Under the pieces are notes generated by a model. The model did not search any database. It was given only the letters and a program-made list of their open reading frames with translations, and was not told the origin of the DNA. The position numbers and the translations under genes are program-made. A stretch of 64,000 bases of DNA from Paramyrothecium sp. XJ0827. Taxonomy: Eukaryota > Ascomycota > Sordariomycetes > Hypocreales > Stachybotryaceae. The stretch is from contig JAJFPB010000004.1 of assembly GCA_020881915.1 (NCBI GenBank), positions 5,084,001-5,148,000 on the forward strand, given 5' to 3'. This document shows positions 21,403 through 31,026 of this stretch, one piece after another; the first letter of the stretch is position 1; the number at the start of each line of letters is the position of its first letter.

Positions 21403-22102
21403 CGTGCTCGAGTGACTACTTTATATCCATTCTGATGTAGTATCGTTTCGCAGTGACATTACGTAGGCATATGAAAAACAACGCAACCGCACACTTTGCC
21501 ATCGAATCATGCATCCGAGGTTGCAACATTGGCGGGGATGTGTCTTGGCTGCACCCCTTTGCCCTCATTCGTCTAAATGGCGCTGGAATTGCATTTCAGC
21601 TCAAGTAATTAAGCGGCACGAATGGATAGCTTTCCCACGCCGCGTCCTACTCATTATGGTAGTACAAAGATCTATTGTCAACACTAGCGTGGTTGAGTCC
21701 TTAAGATGTCGTGATCACCCTTTCGGAAATACCTTTCAGAAAAACACCGTACTGTGGAAGACGGCGTGACAGTCCAAGTTGCAGCACGAGTCCCTTTTCT
21801 TGTCTTCTATTTTGGCCTTCCCCGGCCTATTGCATGCGTCCATCGGTCTTCGGAAACAAATCCTCTTGTTTCTATTTCCATCTTCACTTATCCTCTAAAA
21901 GCTAAAATACCATGATTTAGTTCTGGAGTATCGGTCGATTTATGATTGAACTACAGCTAGCAAGCATGATAGTGTTATGATCGCAGCTTATGGGTGCAAT
22001 GACCTCGATTGGACTAGGCTAGAATGACCTCGATTAGACCAGGCTAGACTGAGGTTTCTCTGATTCCTCCGCAATCTGACCTGGTCCTTGTACTGATCCT
22101 GA
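21403..22102. other. intergenic, nothing recognised apart from a short tandem repeat
   Basis: 700 bp between two minus-strand genes. The only structure seen is the 25-bp duplication listed separately. Confidence 0.5.
21998..22047. repeat. 25-bp tandem duplication
   Basis: Two adjacent 25-bp units starting AATGACCTCGATT and ending GGCTAG, differing at two transitions. It lies just past the 3' end of the DUF3237 gene. Confidence 0.8.
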
Positions 22103-22711
22103 CTACAGAACCCGATACACATCATAAATAACCGTAGATCCGAATCGCGCACCACTTGCAACCCAGATACCATAGTTCAGCTTGTCTTTGTACCTCGCGT
22201 CCCCAGTCTCCAACGTGGTATATGTTCGCAATGTATAATCAAATGGAGACACCGAAGCAGATTGCTTGGGATTGAGAACCTTTTCCAAAACGTCTCTCGG
22301 TCCATACCTCCAACCCCAAGTTTTAATCGAGATGTATGCTGGTGGTTCGTCGTTTGTTTTTAGCAGGTAATTGGTATCAATATTGGTGCTGAGGTCAGCT
22401 TCAACAATGAGCTGGCTATTGCGACCTCCAGGTGTAACCGTTCCACTGCCCCAAGTCGCTGTAAATTCACCTCCCGAAAAGGAGATCCAATTGCGCCGAC
22501 CAAACGGGCCGTTGCCCACTCGAATGGTAGGGTTGAGGTTGATAATAAGACGAAAGTCAAGCTTTAGGTCTGGAACCGGCAGAGACTTGGCTTCGCTTGT
22601 GAGGTTGGATGGGAGAACGTTTTCAGGCAACCTGGACGAATTAGTTGCGAGCACCCATTGGCCCAAACCGATAAGCCCTACGAGGCCCGACAAGGCTGGT
22701 TGATATCGCAT
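22103..22711 (-). CDS. secreted DUF3237-family protein, 202 aa
   Basis: Single exon. A signal peptide spans about residues 1-22 ('LVGLIGLGQWVLA'), followed by a Ser/Asn-rich linker. From about residue 47 comes a DUF3237 (UPF0311) beta-barrel: 'LDFRLIINLNPTIRVGNGPFGRRNWISFSGGEF', 'GTVTPGGRNSQLIVEADLST', 'YISIKTWGWRYGPRDVL' and the C-terminal 'LNYGIWVASGARFGSTVIYDVYRVL'. (Segments are quoted only to mark domain order.) DUF3237 proteins are small lipocalin-like barrels; no reaction is established for them. One N-glycosylation sequon in the linker fits secretion. The PAD-like gene lies about 700 bp upstream on the same strand; nothing shows that they are co-regulated. Confidence 0.8.
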   Translation of the reverse strand: MRYQPALSGLVGLIGLGQWVLATNSSRLPENVLPSNLTSEAKSLPVPDLKLDFRLIINLNPTIRVGNGPFGRRNWISFSGGEFTATWGSGTVTPGGRNSQLIVEADLSTNIDTNYLLKTNDEPPAYISIKTWGWRYGPRDVLEKVLNPKQSASVSPFDYTLRTYTTLETGDARYKDKLNYGIWVASGARFGSTVIYDVYRVL

Positions 22712-23424
22712 CTTGGGATTAGCTCCACTAGCAGTCTGATTTTATTGCAATAAATATGAAAGGATATAATATCAAAGTCAAACATGGCATTGACATTCAT
22801 CTTGATCCAGATCATCAGTCGTTATATAATCTTGATCACTCACTCCACGTCATAATGGCAAGGAATGGGTTGAGAAAATGACGTATGCTGAGATGATTAT
22901 CCTATTGTGCGAGACTTCATCGAAGAATTTGTATCCCTGGCTAGTTCAAACTTAGGATCGTTCTTACTAGCATACCAGAGTGAGTTCAATTGCCCGTCGA
23001 TGGCTTATACCGAGAGTTTGAGGGTCGAAGCTTAATCAACACAGAGCTGCGGATCTAGAGTTGCGGATTTGGCGGTGGCTGATCCGACTCTTGATTCAAC
23101 TCGTATTTGGCTATTCACCCATTCCTCAGTTTCAAACCAAACGTAACGTTCCGTCATTGAACACTCATGTTTCTCAGAATTGTCATGTCACGGTCGTTAT
23201 TGATAAGAATTATTCATTCGTTCTTGCGCCAGCACCAATAAATGGCTTGCCATAGGAGTCTGTCAGCTTTGGCGCCACTAAAAGTAGCTCATTTACACTA
23301 CTTTCGGCCTGCTGGCAGTAGCTCAAAGTCGTTGCTTCCTCAGGGCGGCTACCAATGTCATCATTTGCGCTCCATAAATGGAAGTATGTGCCATAAAATA
23401 TTGCAGGCTCTCCTGTTCATGCTC
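22712..23424. other. intergenic, nothing recognised
   Basis: AT-richer than the surroundings; upstream region of the DUF3237 gene and 3' flank of the dioxygenase. No coding signal. Confidence 0.5.
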
Positions 23425-24658
23425 TTACTCGGCCTCAATTTCTTGGCTCTCTGCCTTTGACTTGCTGTTCGGGTCAAAGTAAGGCCGCTCACCAATGCCA
23501 ACAACCCGCACGCCAAACCGGTCACCGATATGGAGATAATCGAACGTCGCAGTGTGGAATACACTGCGGTTGTCCCAAATGGCTAGAGAAGGACGACCAG
23601 TCAGTATGGTGTACGCATGCGCGGGGAAATAACATACCGATATCGTTGGGGTTCTGCCACTTCAGGCGCACTTGGACGACATGGTCCTTCGCAAGGTCAT
23701 AGAACCACTTGAGGAGGTTATCGCTCTCTGGCTTCGTTACTCCATTGATGTGTCCAACGTGTGCGCCAACAGGGAACACGCTCTTCCAACCAGTAACTGG
23801 ATTTGTCCGGACAACAGGATGAACAGCCTTGAGCTCTGATCCGACATTCTCAGGAGCGCCGCGAGGTTTATCATATAGTTTGAAGCCATTCTTCTCTGCA
23901 GCCTTGGCAAAATGAACCTGGTGGAACGTAGCGTTTAGCGATTCGAGGAATTTCTGGTAAGCTGGGCTCAATTGATCGTAAATGTCATAGCCGGAGGCCC
24001 AAAGAGTGTCTATAGGAACGGTTAGTGCAGCTCCGAACAATTTCTGGTTGAATAACTCACCTCCTCCCGTCTTTGGAAGCTCTGTTAGGCGGAGTGATGT
24101 GTAGTCAGCCGGATATGGCTCAAATGCAATGTCGGAGTGCCAGACTTCCCGGCTATCGTGTCGGCCAGAAACCACCCCGTCCACCTCTTCTCGCGAATAT
24201 AACTTCTTGTGCTGCTTAGAGCTAATTGTGCTAATCTCTAGATCATCACCGCCTAACTCGCGCTCCGAGTTGAGAATGGGGTGGATGTGAAGACCAGACG
24301 TTGCTGGGCGCCCGGTCAATTCACCGAGACGGAGAATGAGCTTCTTCTGCAATTCATTGGTGAGGTTGTCCTGGGCGCGAAAGAAGACGACACCCCTCTG
24401 AGAGACTATCAAATCTGTGAGCTTTTGGGGTCGATACGGCTTATGTTACACACTTGTTATAGCCAGGTCCCGAATTAGCTCATCCGCATTTGGGGCATTG
24501 AGCCAGTCGGCGAGGTTCGCTTTGGTAAACTCGCGACCGATGACAGGAGTTACGTCAAAGTGATCATAGTCCTTGAGAGCTCCCGAAAGTTTGAGAGGCT
24601 GAGGTCGATCAGTCTTCAGGTTGAGTGTTGGCTCAGCTTCAGTTGCCGACGGAGCCAT
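23425..24658 (-). CDS. TauD/TfdA-type Fe(II)/2-oxoglutarate dioxygenase (sulfonate dioxygenase-like), 359 aa
   Basis: Four exons: 24658-24454, 24405-24061, 24009-23638 and 23582-23425. Introns are 48, 51 and 55 nt. The 51-nt intron is a multiple of three with no stop, so a naive frame reads through it, but donor G|GTGAGT and acceptor TATAG restore the family sequence 'KTGGDTLWASGYD'. The iron site is visible: His-158 and Asp-160 in 'EVWHSDIAFE', and distal His-317 in 'SVFHTATFDY'. An Arg further on ('GDRFGVR') is the expected 2-oxoglutarate anchor. The fungal subgroup includes yeast Jlp1, which oxidises alkyl sulfonates and taurine to sulfite and aldehyde, and alkyl-sulfate oxidisers. It is divergently paired with a Dal5-type permease across a spacer with two sulfur-regulator consensus sites, which favours a sulfur-scavenging role. 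Confidence 0.9.
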
Positions 24659-25174
24659 GCTGGTAAATACGCGTGTTTGGTTACTCGATAACTGAAAGTG
24701 GGGATGTTGCAGGCTGGGAATGAGGAGCCTGGTTTATTTCTGGGGCGATGTATTGTCACCTTTAAATGCGCCGCAACTCTTTACCCCAAATGATCATATG
24801 GCCCTTCAAATACTGGACTTCAGTTCATTACCAATTCGCATCTACTAATTGGCCTTGGCCGATGCAGAGCCTCGGGACGGTCGATCGGCCCGTTAGCTGA
24901 CGACACAACCGTGCGACATTCCGACAGTGATGGTGACAACCTCACACGAGATGTCGTGATCCCCAGAACCTGGTTTTTACCGATGCAACAAATGAGCTTC
25001 AAGGGCCCCCCATCTTTATCTACGGTACCCCGCAGCAAATCCCCTCTCGTTATCGACGTCGACCCCCAAAGCCCTGCATGGATTTCGAAACAATGGAGCC
25101 AACAAGACGCCACGGCGCGGCATTCGCTTTCTACTCTCCAGCCCCAGCTCCCCGAGTGAGGATCACGAAAACCA

Positions 25175-25184
25175 ATGGCGCCAT
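25175..25184. promoter_or_regulatory. CYS3/MetR-type site 1, ATGGCGCCAT
   Basis: Perfect palindromic match to ATGRYRYCAT, the published consensus for Neurospora CYS3 (MetR in Aspergillus), the bZIP activator of sulfur acquisition genes. It lies 517 bp from the dioxygenase ATG and about 800 bp from the permease ATG. Confidence 0.6.
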
Positions 25185-25386
25185 CACCGACAGCCGGCTA
25201 ACATTGTGAAAGGGGTGTTATGATTGGACCGCGGCACTTGAGCTGCCCCCACGGAGCTTGTTCCAACAATAACAAGCGAGGACGTTCCCCAGGCTAGAGC
25301 AAGGGTTCATCGGTTGGACTACTGCACATTTGTCGGGCTATCGATATTGGAGGAGTCTCAGCTCCATGAAAAAGGTGGTGGCCAGA

Positions 25387-25396
25387 ATGGTGCCAT
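25387..25396. promoter_or_regulatory. CYS3/MetR-type site 2, ATGGTGCCAT
   Basis: Second perfect match to ATGRYRYCAT, 729 bp from the dioxygenase ATG and 590 bp from the permease ATG. At equal base frequencies the consensus is expected about 0.02 times in a spacer of this size. Confidence 0.6.
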
Positions 25397-25985
25397 TGTC
25401 ATTTCGCATGGGAACTCACCTTGGCAAAGACGATGGGGCGGCGGTTCGGCTGCGCTTTCGGTTAATGGATGCTAGAGACAAGATCTCTTGCCTCACAAGT
25501 TCTCAGGGTTAGGTGCAAACTTGACGTGAAACCATCGGACTTATCATCTCTCTATGTATACAATGGTAGAACTAGCAGTTCCAAGCTAGAGATCGTTATA
25601 GTATTCGCCCAGTAACTCTGTGGCAGACTCGAAGCTTGTATGCCGTGTTGTGGACAACTGCAAACACAACGGACCGGACAGCGCCGATACCTAGTAATGA
25701 GCAACTTCTGGGATACCCGCTTCCACCACCACCCCTCCAGATGTCGTCAATATCGTTATCATCTGCGAATGCATGCGAGGTGGCCCATCGCCCTGATGGA
25801 CCTTGAAGCCCAGAACGAATGTCGCAATCTTTTGGACGGTCACCTCATCTAACAAGCACACGCGCGTCGTCGTTTGTGATCGGCACTCGTTGTATATATG
25901 CTAGATTGGCCAAATATTTCTTTGACTCATTTCGACACACGCTGGCGTTGCATTTGTTGAAGCCGACGCATCCGAAACAATCACA

Positions 25986-28135
25986 ATGTCGGGATTGTTT
26001 AGCAGCTCTACCACTCGCGGCAACTCGCACGGCGACGTGCCGAGCTCATCCTCCTCGGATAACGGCCACGAGAAGCGGGCCGTCGCTGCGACTGCACTCG
26101 ACCCTGCTGTAGGCGACAAGGTCCTCCCAGCGGCCAGGGCTGCCGAGCCCATCAACGATCCCCTAGCCCTCGGCCTTCCACCACCTACTCGCAAGTACTG
26201 GTGGCAATTGACCCCAAAGCCTTTAGACGGAGAGGCGATAGCCACGCAAGAATCAGTCTTTGACGATCCTGAGCTAGCCAAGAGGTACCAACCGCGGGCT
26301 GACTGGGAGAACATTCATCGCTTCGATCCTTCGGCTAGATGGACTCACAATGAAGAGAACAAACTGATTCGAAAGATTGATCTTCGCATCATGTTCTTCG
26401 CTTGTGTCATGTTTATCGCACTAGAGCTCGACCGCTCCAATCTTAGTCAAGCTGTCTCTGATAACTTCCTGGCTGACCTACACATGGACACGGATGGTAA
26501 GCCTCATCCTCCAGTACCCTCTCATGACTTCACCTCACCGTGTCTCTAGACTTCAACCTTGGCAACACAGTGTTTCGACTCTCTTTTCTCTGTGCTGAGC
26601 TACCGTCGCAACTTGTTAGCAAGTGGATCGGGCCTGATCGGTGGATTCCCGCACAGCTCTGCATCTGGAGCTTGGTCTCAGCTGTTCGTGTCACCTTTCT
26701 GCAGCATTGGACATCATTAACTTTGAAGATAGGGTCAATTCTGGCTGAGTGGTAGAACATCGTTCCTTGTCTGCCGCTCTCTTCTAGGCATATTTGTGAG
26801 CGCCCTGTCGTTGCTTATTGAACCGTTACTGACATACTAGATAGCAAGGAGGATTTATCCCTGACGTATGTTTACAATGACGGCTCATGCATTGCCCATG
26901 TTCTCAACTGACTAATTACAATAGATCATCCTATACCTGAGCTACTTCTACAAGTCCAGTGAGCTGTCGGTCCGTCTCGCATACTTTTGGTCTGCCCTCC
27001 AAGTAGCAGACATCATCTCGGGCTTTCTTGGCGCAGGGTTCCTGCAACTCCGTGGATGGCATGGCCTTGCAGGATGGCGCTGGCTATTCCTATTCGAGGT
27101 AAGTATCGTGGAACTGTATTGATCTCAGGGCTGATTGAGAGTGCGACAGGGCTTACTCACACTTGTGGTTGGTATCCTTGCTTGGGGCCTGATGCCCGCC
27201 GGACCAACGCAGACTAAGCATTGGTTCCGTGGCAAGGATGGTTGGTTCTCAGATCGGTAAGCCTTTCTTCGACTCTCCGAGATCACATACTGATTCAAAG
27301 CTCAGGGAGGAAACGGTCATGGTCAACCGCGTGATTCGAGATGATCCGAGTAAAGGAGACATGCACAACCGTCAGCCCATCACCCCGAAGCTACTGCTTC
27401 AGTGTTTGTCAGACTATGATTTGTGGCCACTCTATGCCATCGGTTTGACCTGGTTGATTCCTGTCACGCCACCCGCGCAGTATCTCACCCTTACGCTTCG
27501 AAATCTGGGCTTCAGTGTTGTCATCACCAACCTGCTGACTATCCCACACACTCTGCTGGCCATCGGCACGCTTTTAGGGCTCACCTATCTCTCGGAGCAC
27601 TGGAATCAAAGAGCTTTCCTGGCAATGCTCTCACAGATTTGGGTTCTTCCCTTCCTGGTGTACATTTATGTCGTGGACATTACCAAAGTCAGCCGATGGC
27701 TTGCGTGGGCAGTTCTAAGTTTGCTGCTTGCCTATCCTTCTCGTAAGTTTCTTCCAAAGTAAGGTGCGGACTGAGTGTTGATATCTTCCAGCGCATGCTA
27801 TTCAAGTGAGCTGGAACTCCCGGAACTCCAACGCCGTACGGCTTCGCACCGTATCTGCTGCACTCTACAACATGTGCGTGCAGTCTGCTGGAATCATGGC
27901 TTCCAATGTCTACCGCAAGCATGATGCTCCAAGGTACCGTACCGGCAATAGAAATCTTCTGATCGTGACTGTGCTTAATATCGGCATTTACTTGTTCATA
28001 AAAGCATACTATGTTCTCAGGAACAAGACCCGTGAGAAGAAGTGGAGCGCTTTGACAGAGGAGCAGAAGAAAAACTATCTAGACACCACTGAAGACTCGG
28101 GTAACAAGAGACTGGATTTCCGATTTGCTCACTGA
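25986..28135 (+). CDS. Dal5-type MFS permease (anion:cation symporter family), 596 aa, 8 exons
   Basis: Exons 25986-26496, 26550-26683, 26733-26795, 26845-26865, 26925-27098, 27150-27256, 27306-27742 and 27792-28135. All introns are 49-59 nt and every junction keeps frame. The fourth exon is only 21 nt and supplies 'QGGFIPD', the end of the conserved TM4-TM5 region. A long polar N-terminus (about 125 aa) precedes the first membrane helix, '[23 protein letters not shown]', the Dal5-family hallmark. About twelve helices follow, with '[17 protein letters not shown]' late in the protein. The family carries allantoate, nicotinate, vitamins and, in yeast Soa1, sulfonates and thiosulfate. Divergent pairing with a sulfonate-type dioxygenase and shared CYS3-type sites suggest the substrate is an organosulfonate or sulfate ester. 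Confidence 0.9.
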
Positions 28136-28469
28136 AAGCATCTCAATCTTGGGGAGGAGGATAGCCTCTGTTGACAAGCAGCCTGTCAAGGTCGATCGTT
28201 CATCGACATGGTGGGAAGAATAAACTACTTAGCAATATCCGTTATCAGAGTCAATCAGCTACCCGCAGCTTTCGCACAATAAAACAAGTACAATTTCTCC
28301 AACTTGCTGTTTGCGAAGTAAAGACCGTTTCAGAACGCACTGGCGAAAATCTTCAATATGTTTTCCGGTTTAGTAAAGTGACCTCTGCGAGTTTTCAATG
28401 TGTTAGAGTCTTTCAGATATAGACAGTGTAATTTCGTTTCATTCGCCAGCTCTAGAGCACAACATGCTC
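28136..28469. other. short intergenic stretch, convergent 3' ends
   Basis: Holds the 3' flanks of the permease and the hydrolase; nothing else seen. Confidence 0.6.
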
Positions 28470-29510
28470 CTACTTTGCAAGCCAATCTACCAGAGTCTTA
28501 TGGAAGTTATCGGTGTCCGAAATCTGGGGTGAATGGCCCTGGCCAGGGAACAGCAAAAGCTCACTGTTAGGGATCCTGGCAGCCACCTCCGGTCCCAACA
28601 AGTCATACCTGCCGAGCGTCGCCGCCACCTCAGGCGGAGACCATGGCGCACCGATGGCTGTCTTGTCCTTGTCTCCAATGATGAGAGCCGTACGATGTTT
28701 TACGTCCTCGAAGTAAGGAGCAATCGGATTGACGAGAACCATGTCAACAACTTGGGCCTGGTTTCTGAGGAAATTTTCGCGCTGTGATCCATGGTAGATG
28801 TTGACGGACATGTTGACCCAGACGTCGTAGGCAGGCTTCCAGTCACCGATATAGTAAACTCGCTGTTGATAGGCCTTGATGGATTGATAATTGGAAGCTG
28901 CTTCGGTCTCGCGAGTCTGGTCCACGCTGATGTAAGGAACGCCCTTCTGGACGTAATCTTCGAGTCCGATGGCATTCACCAGAACAAGATTGTCCACTGT
29001 CTGTGGGAACTGCAAACTGAACCGGGTCGCGAGCATGCCTCCCATGGAGTGGCCAATTACCGTGACATTGCCGATACCCAATGTGTTGAGGAGTGCTCGT
29101 GTATTCCACGCCAGTTGGTGCAGTGTGAATTGGTAGCGATCCGGCTTTGTACTCTTGCAGAATCCGACTTGATCGGGAGCTACGACGCGGTAGCCCTTCC
29201 GAGAGAGCACACGGATTGTTTCCTGCCAGGTTGCGGCGCAAAAGTTCCTGCCGTGAAGCAGCACAACAGTCTTCTTATTGGGTCTTCCCGTCGGCTTGAC
29301 GTCCATGAAAGCCATATCAAGCTCTTGGTACTGGCTGCGGAACGTGAAGACCTTCACGGGGTATGGATACGTAAAGTTGGAGCCATTGAGGTCTTGTGGG
29401 AAGTGACCATTGTGAATGGTACCATTTGCTTGACCAGATGCAAAGCCAGCGAAAAGCAAGCTCGCGGCGAGCATGGCAAAGTGGAAAAGGAAAGCGTGTC
29501 TCGCCCTCAT
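28470..29510 (-). CDS. secreted alpha/beta-hydrolase, 346 aa
   Basis: Single exon with a signal peptide (about 1-26, 'ASLLFAGFASGQ'). Alpha/beta-hydrolase fold landmarks appear in order: oxyanion 'LLHGRNF' (about 84-90), nucleophile elbow 'VIGHSMGGM' with Ser-155, acid Asp-280 or Asp-282 in 'LIIGDKDKT', and His-326 in 'GQGHSPQI'. Such proteins hydrolyse small esters, epoxides or lactones. The secretion signal points to an extracellular substrate. I cannot name one from the sequence. It is convergent with the permease; there is no evidence that it belongs to the sulfur unit. Confidence 0.9.
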   Translation of the reverse strand: MRARHAFLFHFAMLAASLLFAGFASGQANGTIHNGHFPQDLNGSNFTYPYPVKVFTFRSQYQELDMAFMDVKPTGRPNKKTVVLLHGRNFCAATWQETIRVLSRKGYRVVAPDQVGFCKSTKPDRYQFTLHQLAWNTRALLNTLGIGNVTVIGHSMGGMLATRFSLQFPQTVDNLVLVNAIGLEDYVQKGVPYISVDQTRETEAASNYQSIKAYQQRVYYIGDWKPAYDVWVNMSVNIYHGSQRENFLRNQAQVVDMVLVNPIAPYFEDVKHRTALIIGDKDKTAIGAPWSPPEVAATLGRYDLLGPEVAARIPNSELLLFPGQGHSPQISDTDNFHKTLVDWLAK

Positions 29511-31026
29511 TGTTGCGATTCAAAATTATGGGCGCAGGCGGCCAATTATCCGCGATAATACAGACGGGGATGGACTTGTCAGCTCGCGCAGATATTGTGA
29601 CTGAACTCATCCAGCTATTTAAGCTCTGGGAACTGTGCCACGTAACGGCATGAGATTACAACACCACAGATGCGGAGATGCAGCGAGTAAAATACGCCAT
29701 TGTGGATATTCCAGCAGAAAGAGATGAGGAGGAATGCAACGATGGTGCACACGGAATTGTGCTTGATTGGCTCGGCTGTTTGGCCTGATGCACCCTTGCA
29801 GATTCAAGGTGCCAATCATACTAAAGGGCAAGTAGAGGGGCCTCAAATGGTGCAATGGGATGAGGATATCTCAATGATCGCCCAGCACAGCCTCTTTCGA
29901 GTATCATAATTTCACGAGAACCCCGATAAGGGACGCAGTGAAATGTGTAAAGGATGTTTCCCAAGCGGCACGATTAATGCTGCCGTCATGAAAGTCGATA
30001 TTCATGGCAGAGACGCCTGACAAGAGGGGCAAAAAAGACCGAGGCAAAGCGCATGTTGGCTGGGCGTTTCATACTATGGCATTTCAAACTATAAGTTCCT
30101 GGAGAATTTCGTCCAGACAGATAAGTATTTGCTGAATGGGCTGTTTCGGAAAGCGAGCATCAGCAGGAGACAAACCGGTCTTTATATGTATCAGCCTAGA
30201 GAACAACGAGCGAGCGAATCAGCGAGAGAACGTTCAATAATGCCTTGGTGGTTATATACCCCTGACGATCTGCGGAGGAAGAGCAAGGTGCAAACTTTGC
30301 CTAGATTTATTTATCTCCGCTGCTAAGTTGATATTTTGTTGGAACGAAACCTCCCCGTGAACTCTTCAACCAGTGGTAATCCGGGGTATCCTTTAAAATG
30401 TGCTAGGCACATCTGTATTTGAATGGATGCGCTCGTGGCTGTAAGAGTCTTATCTTTGTCAGGCTTGTCACAACAGCCAGCTTTCGCTGATTCAAAAGCT
30501 CAGATGGTTTGTTTGCTGTCGTGAGACTTCATAACAACAGCGTATATGTCTTTCACATTGGAGTGCTTGAATTGGAGGCGCGCATGCTCTGCTATGTTCT
30601 GATAAAGGAAGATGCAGGGCCGCTGAGGCGCATGCAAACCATGGTTATAATGCGTGTAAGCATGTGACACGCATCTCGTTGCTGCAACGGCCAGCAAGCA
30701 ACTACATCATACCGACTTGTGAGTGTCGACACTGAGTATAGGGAGAGTTTTCTGAGACTGACTGATGGTTCCGACTTCGAGAAATCTATTTGAATGAGGA
30801 CCAAGGCGCTACATCTGAACTCTAAAGATCGTTCTGATCGAGTAATCCAACTTGGGAGTCTTGAATTTGTGTCAAAATGGTCATACAATGTGGCACTATC
30901 TAGCTGAAGCACCTATATGAGAGTCTTCCTGGTTCATTCACAGCCGTATTGCAATATTGAGGCTTTGCATATCCTTGTGCAGGAACTCGCAACATGGCTT
31001 CAAGACTCGCATGTTCTTCCTGAAAT
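29511..31026. other. intergenic, nothing recognised
   Basis: 1.5 kb, only short frames without motif. Confidence 0.5.

Larger units (their letters stand above)
24659..25985. other. 1.3 kb shared divergent promoter
   Basis: No coding signal. It separates the ATGs of the dioxygenase and the permease and carries two perfect 10-bp matches to the bZIP sulfur regulator consensus. Confidence 0.7.

Noticed and set aside
21998..22047. Tandem 25-mer as part of a minisatellite or CRISPR-like array
   Set aside because: Only two units without spacers; a simple duplication.
28791..29558. 255-codon plus-strand frame opposite the alpha/beta-hydrolase
   Set aside because: Antisense shadow of a gene with clear catalytic motifs on the minus strand.
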